Assembly: GCA_015060965.1 (NCBI GenBank)
Contig: SUXN01000032.1
Location: 1-32,133, forward strand
Direction: 5' to 3'
DNA length: 32,133 bases
Source of the DNA: Bacteroidales bacterium
Lineage (GTDB): Bacteria > Bacteroidota > Bacteroidia > Bacteroidales > Bacteroidaceae
The notes beneath the pieces were generated by a model. It made no database searches, was not told the origin of the DNA, and saw only the letters and a program-made list of their open reading frames with translations. Of the stretch, positions 16,795 to 23,029 are shown piece by piece. The translations under genes were made by a program, and so were the position numbers. Within the stretch, counting starts at the first letter, position 1; the number at the start of each line of letters is the position of its first letter.

Positions 16795-17883
16795 ATGGAA
16801 AACAAAAGAACCTGTCTTTACGACAAACACGTGGCGTTGGGTGCGCTGATAAGCCCTTTCGGTGGCTTTGACATGCCAATCCAGTATACCAACATTGTTG
16901 ACGAGCACAACGCAGTGCGTCAGGCGTGTGGTATCTTTGATGTCTCTCACATGGGCGAGGTGCTTATCACCGGTGCCGAGAGCGAGAAATTCGTGAACTA
17001 CATTTTCACTAACGATATTGCCGGTGCTCCCGACGGCAAGATTTTCTACGGAATGATGTGTCACCCCACCGGCGGTGTCGTTGATGACCTGCTTGTATAC
17101 AAGATGGGTGCTGAACGCTTCTTCCTTGTAATCAACGCATCGAACATCGACAAGGATGTTGCATGGATTATGGAGCATGCCAAAGAGTTCGACGTTGTGG
17201 TTGAGCACCAGAGCGAGAAGTACGGCGAGGTAGCAGTCCAGGGCCCGAAGACCGAGGAGATTGTCGAGCGCATCCTTGGCCTGCAGTGCAGCGACCTCAC
17301 ATTCTACACCTGCAAGGAGGTTGAGGCGAACGGTGAGACAATCATCATCAGCCGCACTGGTTACACCGGTGAGGACGGCTTTGAGATTTATGCTTCACAT
17401 GCATTCACAAACGAGGTGTGGGACAAGCTCGTGGGCAGCGGTGAGGTAAAGCCTTGCGGTCTCGGTTGCCGCGATACTCTCCGTTTTGAGGTTGGTCTTC
17501 CACTTTATGGCGATGAGCTTACCGACGAGATTACCCCTCTTGAGGCAGGCTTGGGCATGTTCGCAAAGCTCGACAAGGATTTCATTGGCCGCGATGCTCT
17601 TGTAGCACAGAAGGCCGATGGCCTCAAGCGCAAGATTGTAGGCATCGAGCTCAAGGACAAGGCTATTCCACGTCACGGCTACCCCGTTGAGGTTGACGGC
17701 AAGGTGATAGGCGAGGTTACTACAGGTTACAACTCAATCTCTACAGGCAAGAGCGTCTGTATGGCTATGGTGGACATTGAATATGCAAAGCTCGATACTG
17801 AGGTTGAGGTACGCATCCGCAAGAAGGTGTTCCCCGGTGTAGTCACCAAAAAACGTTTCTACGACAAAAACTATAAGAAATAA
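16795..17883 (+). CDS. gcvT: Glycine cleavage system T protein (aminomethyltransferase)
   Basis: Transfers the aminomethyl carbon from lipoyl-GcvH to tetrahydrofolate, giving 5,10-methylene-THF and ammonia. The 362-residue length is typical. Seen: the N-terminal LYDKHVALGALISPFGGFDM, GIFDVSHMGEV (46-56) and PTGGVVDDLLVYK, with the conserved acidic pair Asp97-Asp98 in the folate pocket. SRTGYTGEDGFEIY and the C-terminal barrel (KRKIVGIELKDKAIPRHGYP) complete the family pattern. It is translated 2 bp after lplA. The 374 bp that follow, before gcvH, contain a REP-like element and a MITE. Confidence 0.97.
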   Translation: MENKRTCLYDKHVALGALISPFGGFDMPIQYTNIVDEHNAVRQACGIFDVSHMGEVLITGAESEKFVNYIFTNDIAGAPDGKIFYGMMCHPTGGVVDDLLVYKMGAERFFLVINASNIDKDVAWIMEHAKEFDVVVEHQSEKYGEVAVQGPKTEEIVERILGLQCSDLTFYTCKEVEANGETIIISRTGYTGEDGFEIYASHAFTNEVWDKLVGSGEVKPCGLGCRDTLRFEVGLPLYGDELTDEITPLEAGLGMFAKLDKDFIGRDALVAQKADGLKRKIVGIELKDKAIPRHGYPVEVDGKVIGEVTTGYNSISTGKSVCMAMVDIEYAKLDTEVEVRIRKKVFPGVVTKKRFYDKNYKK

Positions 17884-17890
17884 ATGCAGA

Positions 17891-17940
17891 TTGTTATCCT
17901 GAGCATTTTTTGAGATACTTCGTTTCACTCAGTATGACAA
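17891..17940. repeat. Short REP-like element after gcvT
   Basis: Begins TTGTTATCCTGAG and ends CTCAGTATGACAA, giving imperfect inverted ends of the TGTCAT/ATGACA class. It lies 8 bp beyond the gcvT stop codon and could fold in the mRNA. Confidence 0.5.
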
Positions 17941-17967
17941 ATACTTGATTGCAATAGCTAAAAACTT

Positions 17968-18225
17968 AGAAGCTGTTTAAATTTATGTCCTTGAAATTTT
18001 TATAGGTCTTTTTTAGAATGTTTTTTCATTTTTCAAAGCCACGAATAAGCGAGCGCAAAGAAAGTTTACTTGCTTTGCCGAGCGAGAGTGGTTTCGTACA
18101 ACAAAGGCGCATAGCGGGCTATGTAACTGCGAAAAAGGGGAAAACAGACAAAAAAGAACATAAAAAGACAAGTACAACTCGCGAGCAATGTAATATTTTT
18201 TTCGAAAGAAATTTAAACAGCTTCT
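17968..18225. mobile_element. 258-bp MITE between gcvT and gcvH
   Basis: Perfect 17-bp terminal inverted repeats: AGAAGCTGTTTAAATTT at 17968-17984 and its complement at 18209-18225. The interior encodes no transposase and contains a palindrome, CATAGC-GG-GCTATG (about 18110-18123). Another copy of the terminus is at 2374-2390. I see no clear target duplication. The open frame at 18018-18236 lies within the element and is not counted as a gene. Confidence 0.75.
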
Positions 18226-18257
18226 TAAATAACTAACTAACCATTAAATTTTTAATT

Positions 18258-18638
18258 ATGAGCACAATTTTGGAAGGACTTTATTACGCAGAGTCACACG
18301 AGTATGTAAAGGTAGAGGGTGAATTCGGTTATGTAGGTATCACCGACTATGCACAGCACGAGCTTGGCAACGTGGTATACGTTGATATGCCAGATGTTGA
18401 CGATGAGGTAACAGCAGGTGAGGACTTCGGTGCCGTTGAGAGCGTAAAGGCAGCCAGCGACCTTATCTCTCCTGTAAGCGGTACTGTTGTCGAGGTCAAC
18501 GAGGCTCTCAACGACAATCCTGAGCTTGTGAACAGCGACCCATATGCAAACTGGATTATCAAGGTTCAGCTTTCCGATCCTTCAGAGGTTGAGAATCTGA
18601 TGGATGCTGAGGCGTATAAGACTGCTATCGGCGAATAA
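18258..18638 (+). CDS. gcvH: Glycine cleavage system H protein
   Basis: Small lipoyl carrier that shuttles the aminomethyl group between P, T and L proteins in the cytoplasm. It has 126 residues, normal length. The lipoylation site is Lys64 in ESVKAASD, flanked by the expected hairpin. HEYVKVEGEFGYVGITDYAQ and LGNVVYVDMPDVDDEV are the conserved N-terminal strands. The leader is A/T-rich without a Shine-Dalgarno site. A MITE separates it from gcvT, so it may rely on read-through or on a promoter I could not identify. LplA upstream is the probable modifying enzyme. Confidence 0.98.
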   Translation: MSTILEGLYYAESHEYVKVEGEFGYVGITDYAQHELGNVVYVDMPDVDDEVTAGEDFGAVESVKAASDLISPVSGTVVEVNEALNDNPELVNSDPYANWIIKVQLSDPSEVENLMDAEAYKTAIGE

Positions 18639-18706
18639 CATTGGAAATGGCTAAAAAGCGAATTGCCTTCTCCGACTGTTTCAGTATTGTTTGAAACGCA
18701 TTATTT

Positions 18707-18785
18707 TGTCATCCCGACTGAGCGGAGCGACGAGGGATCTCATAATCGCGTATAATGAGATATCTCACATGCGTTCGATATGACA
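18707..18785. repeat. REP-like element between gcvH and gcvPA
   Basis: Begins TGTCATCCCGACTGAGCGGA and ends with ATGACA, with an internal ATGAGAT/ATCTCAT-type pairing. This GTCATCCCGA...GAGGGATCTC form is a familiar intergenic repeat in Bacteroidota. It lies 35 bp before gcvPA. Confidence 0.65.
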
Positions 18786-18819
18786 ATATAGGACGGAGGG
18801 CAACCTAAATGGAATCAGT

Positions 18820-20136
18820 ATGAAATACTTCCCTCATACCCAACAGGATATTCAGCAGATGCTTGCCGTTGCGGGACTCAAGTCCATGGATGAACTCTTT
18901 GGCGAGATTCCGCAGCAGCTGCTGTTCAATCGCGAATTCAACCTCCCCGAGGCTATGTCCGAGGTTGAGATACGCAACTATTTTGAGGCATTAGGTAAAC
19001 GCAACAGCAACCTTGTCTGCTTTGCGGGTGCCGGTGTCGAAGACCACTATTCACCGTCGGTGATAGCACCTATCATCTCACGCGGTGAGTTCCTTACAGC
19101 ATACACTCCTTACCAGCCCGAGATTTCACAGGGTACATTGCAGTATATCTTCGAGTACCAGTCGATGATTTGCGAGCTGACAGGAATGGATGTCACCAAC
19201 GCTTCGATGTATGACGGCACCACCGCCACAGCCGAGGCTATGATGATGTGTGTTGCCATTGCCAAGAAACGTAACAAAGTGCTTGTATCGGCAACTGTCG
19301 ACCCAAAGGTGAAACGCGTTGTCGAGACATACGCAAAGTATCAGGGTGTAGTCATTGAGACTATTGCCGAGAAGGATGGCGTTACCGACCTTGCCGACCT
19401 TGAGGCAAAGCTTGCTGCCGACGATGTGGCAGGTGTTATCCTTGCACAGCCTAATTTCTACGGTATTGTAGAGGATTATGCCGGTGTTGCCGATATGTGC
19501 CATGCAAAGAAGGCGCAGCTTGTTATTAATGCCAAACTCTCGGCTCTTGCAGTGCTCAAGACTCCGGCAGAGTGGGGTGCAGACATCGCCTGCGGCGATG
19601 CGCAGTCACTCGGTATTCCAATGACATACGGTGGTCCTTACGTCGGTTATCTTGCTTGCACAAACGCACATGTGCGCAAGCTGCCCGGACGTATCGTCGG
19701 TGCAACAACCGATGTTGACGGCAAGCGTGCATTCGTGCTTACATTGCAGGCACGCGAGCAGCATATCCGTCGCGAGAAGGCGAACAGCAACATCTGTTCC
19801 AACCAGTCTCTCATGGCATTGTGGGTGACAATCTACATGTCGGTGATGGGTAACAAGGGCCTCAATGAGGCTTGCTCACTCTCGTACAGCGGTGCGCACT
19901 ACCTTGCCCAGCAACTTGTTGCTACAGGCAAGTGCACAATGGCATATGACAAACCGTTCTTCAACGAGTTTGCAGTGAAGACAACTGTTCCTGCACAGCA
20001 GGTGCTTGAGGCTCTCCTTGCAAACGGCATCCTCGGTGGTGTACGCATTGCCGATGATACTCTGCTTGTATGCGTTACAGAGCAGCGCTCAAAGGCCGAG
20101 ATGGACAAGTTTGTCGAAATAGTAAGTAACATTTAA
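18820..20136 (+). CDS. gcvPA: Glycine dehydrogenase (decarboxylating) subunit 1
   Basis: N-terminal half of the P protein, which with GcvPB decarboxylates glycine and loads the aminomethyl group on GcvH. It has 438 residues, within the range of separate subunit-1 proteins. Seen: KYFPHTQQDIQQMLAVAGLK, ELFGEIPQQLLF, FAGAGVEDHYSPSVIAPIIS, TAYTPYQPEISQGTLQYIFE and MTYGGPYVGYLAC. It has the PLP type-I fold but not the PLP lysine, which is on GcvPB. Followed after 17 bp by gcvPB. The gap to gcvH contains a REP-like element, so transcription may not be continuous. Confidence 0.97.
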   Translation: MKYFPHTQQDIQQMLAVAGLKSMDELFGEIPQQLLFNREFNLPEAMSEVEIRNYFEALGKRNSNLVCFAGAGVEDHYSPSVIAPIISRGEFLTAYTPYQPEISQGTLQYIFEYQSMICELTGMDVTNASMYDGTTATAEAMMMCVAIAKKRNKVLVSATVDPKVKRVVETYAKYQGVVIETIAEKDGVTDLADLEAKLAADDVAGVILAQPNFYGIVEDYAGVADMCHAKKAQLVINAKLSALAVLKTPAEWGADIACGDAQSLGIPMTYGGPYVGYLACTNAHVRKLPGRIVGATTDVDGKRAFVLTLQAREQHIRREKANSNICSNQSLMALWVTIYMSVMGNKGLNEACSLSYSGAHYLAQQLVATGKCTMAYDKPFFNEFAVKTTVPAQQVLEALLANGILGGVRIADDTLLVCVTEQRSKAEMDKFVEIVSNI

Positions 20137-20141
20137 TATAA

Positions 20142-20150
20142 GGAGGAGAT
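20142..20150 (+). promoter_or_regulatory. Strong Shine-Dalgarno site for gcvPB
   Basis: The purine run AAGGAGGAG lies just before ATG 20154. Most genes in this window have A/T-rich leaders without such a site, so this one is notable. It fixes the gcvPB start. Confidence 0.75.
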
Positions 20151-20153
20151 ACT

Positions 20154-21620
20154 ATGATACGCAATTATGACAAATTGATATTCGAGCTCTCAAAAGAGGG
20201 CCGCACAGGATATTCTCTTCCAAAGAATGAACTGAAAGAGCAGCACTGCATCTGCCAGCTGCCGGCGAACCTCAAACGCGGGTCGGCACCAGAGCTCCCC
20301 GAGGTTACGGAGTTCGACGTGGTACGTCACTACACCAACCTCTCTAACAAGAACTTCGGCGTAGATACAGGCTTCTATCCATTGGGCAGCTGTACCATGA
20401 AGTACAACCCTCGCATCAACGAGGAGATAAGCGCCTTGCCGTCGTTCGCACGTCTGCATCCGGCTTCTCCTGTCGAGGCTGCCCAGGGCGCTCTCGAGGT
20501 ATACTACAACCTCGCAGCATCCCTTGCCGAGATAAGTGGCCTTGGAGCATTCACGCTCAACCCCTATGCCGGTGCACACGGTGAACTTACAGGTCTTATG
20601 ATTATGCGCTCATACCACATGCAGCGTGGCGACCTCAAGCGTACAAAGGTTATCGTTCCCGACAGTGCCCATGGTACCAACCCCGCGAGTGCGGCAGTCT
20701 GCGGCCTGCAGATTGTAGAGGTCAAGTCCACAGCCAACGGCACCGTTGACGTTGAGGACCTCAAGCCGTTGCTCGATGACACTGTTGCCGGTATCATGAT
20801 GACAAACCCCAACACCCTCGGTATCTTCGAGACAGAAATCCCCGAGATTGCACGTCTTGTACACGAGTGCGGCGGCTTGCTCTACTACGACGGAGCCAAC
20901 CTCAACGCAGTGCTCGGCAAGTGCCGTCCAGGCGATATGGGCTTCGACATCATGCACATCAACCTTCACAAGACCTTCTCTACACCTCACGGTGGCGGTG
21001 GTCCCGGCGACGGCCCTGTAGGCGTACGCGCAGGCCTTGAGGCATTGTTGCCAAACCCACAGGTGAAGAAGGATGCCGATGGCAAGTATTACATCGACAC
21101 CGATGACAAGTCGGCAGGCTATGTATCGAATTTCCTCGGCAACTTCGCTGTGCTGTTGCGTGCATATACCTATATCCTCACCCTCGGTCGCGAGAATGTG
21201 AAGATGGTAGGTCCGCTCGCAGTGCTCAATGCCAACTATGTGAAGGAGTCCTTGAAGAACGAGTACTATCTGCCTATCGAGGGCGTTTGCAAGCACGAGT
21301 TCGTGTTCGACGGCCTTGCCGACAAGTCGACAGGTGTCACAACCCTCGACATTGCCAAGCGTCTGCTCGACTACGGCTACCATGCACCTACAATCTACTT
21401 CCCGCTGCTGTTCCACCAGAGCATCATGATTGAGCCTACCGAGACAGAGAGCAAGGAGACACTTGATGAGTTCATTGCAGTGATGAAGAAGGTTGCAGCC
21501 GAGGCAATAGAGAACCCCGACATAGTCAAGAGCGCTCCGCACAGTACCCCTGTGCGCCGTTTGGACGAGACAACCGCCGCACGTTTCCCCAAAACCACCT
21601 ATAAGCAGTTAAAAGGATAA
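20154..21620 (+). CDS. gcvPB: Glycine dehydrogenase (decarboxylating) subunit 2
   Basis: C-terminal, PLP-carrying half of the P protein. It has 488 residues, the usual length for subunit 2. The PLP Schiff-base lysine is Lys273 in INLHKTFSTPHGGGGPG. Also seen: FYPLGSCTMKYNPRINE (74-90), NPYAGAHGELTGLMIMRSYH, PDSAHGTNPASA and TNPNTLGIFE. The last gene of the cluster, it is followed by a perfect hairpin terminator at 21760-21802. Only 17 bp after gcvPA and with a strong ribosome site, it is surely co-translated with it. The L protein gene (lpd) is not in the window. Confidence 0.98.
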   Translation: MIRNYDKLIFELSKEGRTGYSLPKNELKEQHCICQLPANLKRGSAPELPEVTEFDVVRHYTNLSNKNFGVDTGFYPLGSCTMKYNPRINEEISALPSFARLHPASPVEAAQGALEVYYNLAASLAEISGLGAFTLNPYAGAHGELTGLMIMRSYHMQRGDLKRTKVIVPDSAHGTNPASAAVCGLQIVEVKSTANGTVDVEDLKPLLDDTVAGIMMTNPNTLGIFETEIPEIARLVHECGGLLYYDGANLNAVLGKCRPGDMGFDIMHINLHKTFSTPHGGGGPGDGPVGVRAGLEALLPNPQVKKDADGKYYIDTDDKSAGYVSNFLGNFAVLLRAYTYILTLGRENVKMVGPLAVLNANYVKESLKNEYYLPIEGVCKHEFVFDGLADKSTGVTTLDIAKRLLDYGYHAPTIYFPLLFHQSIMIEPTETESKETLDEFIAVMKKVAAEAIENPDIVKSAPHSTPVRRLDETTAARFPKTTYKQLKG

Positions 21621-21759
21621 CGTGTAATGTTTCATGTTTAATGTTGCTTGCAGCATTGATAGCATGAGCAGCAATAGTCGCGGCTGCATGGATGCAATTC
21701 ATGCCCCGCGGTGTGCGATTAGCGAGTGTTGTCAAAGGGTAACGGACAACGTTTGTATT

Positions 21760-21802
21760 ATATGATTAATGGGCTTGCTTACGGCAAGCCCATTAATCAT
21801 AT
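21760..21802. terminator. Bidirectional hairpin terminator between gcvPB and the HTH regulator
   Basis: Perfect 19-bp stem (21760-21778 with 21784-21802) and 5-nt loop. The right arm contains the TGA stop codon (21799-21797) of the minus-strand regulator gene. It can stop transcription from both converging units. Confidence 0.8.
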
Positions 21803-22843
21803 TCTTATTTCATCGCCCATAATTTCTTTTATGCGTTTTACTCTGTTCCAGACGGTCTGTCTGGGAGCATTTGTTATTCTTTCAATCTCGGGATTACTCA
21901 TTCCTGCTTTCAGAAGATAACAAACCCTAAGGGTCGTTTCATTAATTTGGGGCAGTTTTTTATGTATCGCGTCTTTGAATGTAGGATATTTCTCTTCAAT
22001 AGTTTGATATAGTTCTAACCAGTCTTCTTCAGTCGGTTCTTCTTGCCCTATCGCTGCCTGTTTGAATTTAGTGACAATACCGCTGTTGGCACATTTCATA
22101 TTATCTTTCAGTACCATTTTCATCAAGTCGCAGTTCTGCTGTTCGCGTGTCTTAAGTAGATTCTCGACTTTTTGAATCTCCTCATTCTTATGCTTCAGCC
22201 TGTTTCTGTATCTAAGCAAGATAAGTAATAGTATAGCTATGACAGAAACGATGATTGACAAAAGAATACTTCTTCTTAATGCTGTCATTATCCCGGTTGG
22301 GCTAGTTGCCTTGTCCGAACCTGTATGGGCGCTGCTTTTGCCGAAAGTCAATATTTCAATTGCATTGTAATCCCATGCTTTTTCAACATACAAATCCGAT
22401 CTTTTTCTGTCCCCTCTGACTCCTGTTGTGTCTTCGTAACCCAATAAAGGATTAAGCTTAATGCTAAGATGCTTATATGCATTCCCTTTTAATTTGTTGC
22501 CGGACACAATGACTTTGAACACCTCTTCGATTAAAGCGGAATCCACTTCGGTATATTTGATGTCTGTTTTATACATTATTGTTCGCCCTTTTCCAAAGGA
22601 TTGGACATCAGTCAATGAGTCAAGCAACTCTATGTATAGATATGAATACTCTTTACGGAAATCTGCACTGCCTTCTCTGAAATATTCTGCATTGCGCTGT
22701 AGCTCAAGAAATGCCTCTTTGTGTGAAGTGTCGCTTATTTCATGAATTCTATCCAATAGTACTTTCCCTTTATCTTCGTTATCCGTAACAAATGTCATTG
22801 GTGTTACAGATAATAGTACAAAATACAGAATCAAAAATTTCAT
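21797..22843 (-). CDS. Membrane-anchored HTH transcription regulator, 348 aa
   Basis: Predicted trans-envelope regulator. The N-terminal hydrophobic stretch (1-18) is a signal or anchor. A helical periplasmic domain covers about 20-185, shorter and less TPR-like than in the protein at 15304. The membrane segment is about 191-211 (SILLSIIVSVIAILLLILLR), followed by a coiled coil (212-235, KNEEIQKVENLLKTREQQN). The C-terminal HTH is at about 301-342 (NETTLRVCYLLKAGMSNPEI, then RQTVWNRVKRIKEIM). Divergent from the 982-aa receptor gene, with 186 bp between them containing four TGTCCC repeats. Same architecture and aligned HTH as the regulator at 15304. Sensed signal unknown. Confidence 0.82.
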   Translation of the reverse strand: MKFLILYFVLLSVTPMTFVTDNEDKGKVLLDRIHEISDTSHKEAFLELQRNAEYFREGSADFRKEYSYLYIELLDSLTDVQSFGKGRTIMYKTDIKYTEVDSALIEEVFKVIVSGNKLKGNAYKHLSIKLNPLLGYEDTTGVRGDRKRSDLYVEKAWDYNAIEILTFGKSSAHTGSDKATSPTGIMTALRRSILLSIIVSVIAILLLILLRYRNRLKHKNEEIQKVENLLKTREQQNCDLMKMVLKDNMKCANSGIVTKFKQAAIGQEEPTEEDWLELYQTIEEKYPTFKDAIHKKLPQINETTLRVCYLLKAGMSNPEIERITNAPRQTVWNRVKRIKEIMGDEIRI

Positions 22844-22867
22844 AATATATTATCCTAATTATATATG

Positions 22868-22875
22868 CAAAATTA
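22868..22875 (-). promoter_or_regulatory. -7 element of the HTH regulator gene
   Basis: Minus-strand TAATTTTG, 25 bp before the ATG at 22843. The -33 region is poor (TTC where TTG is expected), consistent with a weak or activator-dependent promoter. Confidence 0.5.
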
Positions 22876-22906
22876 GCATATTTATGTTTATTGCTGAACC
22901 TGTTCT

Positions 22907-22972
22907 TGTCCCAAGTTGTCCCAAAGTGGGTGTATGGTGTCCCGAAATGTCCCAAATAGGGCATGGTGGGAC
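22907..22972. promoter_or_regulatory. TGTCCC direct-repeat operator candidate
   Basis: TGTCCC occurs at 22907-22912, 22917-22922, 22938-22943 and 22948-22953, with start spacings of 10, 21 and 10 bp, so all four are on the same helical face. An inverted GGGAC lies at 22968-22972. The array is between the regulator's -7 element and the receptor's -33 element, ending 27 bp upstream of the latter. Confidence 0.7.
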
Positions 22973-22980
22973 GATGTTTC

Positions 22981-23012
22981 TTGTATCTTATTTCTGCTAT
23001 GGGGTACTTTTG
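22981..23012 (+). promoter_or_regulatory. Promoter of the 982-aa receptor gene
   Basis: -33 TTG (22981-22983), a 21-bp spacer and -7 TACTTTTG (23005-23012), 18 bp before ATG 23030. Same core elements and spacing as the winged-helix regulator promoter at 7109. Confidence 0.75.
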
Positions 23013-23029
23013 TCAGCAAAAAAGTGATT

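Noticed and set aside
18018-18236. 72-aa ORF between gcvT and gcvH
   Set aside because: It lies almost wholly within a MITE with perfect terminal inverted repeats; the Lys-rich translation looks like non-coding repeat DNA.
20610-21542. 310-aa ORF antisense to gcvPB
   Set aside because: It is the opposite-strand shadow of a well-conserved gene, has no start signals, and its composition follows from gcvPB codon use.
22916-23029. Upstream ATG adding 38 residues to the 982-aa receptor
   Set aside because: It falls inside the TGTCCC array and before the promoter; the internal ATG at 23030 begins a proper signal peptide.
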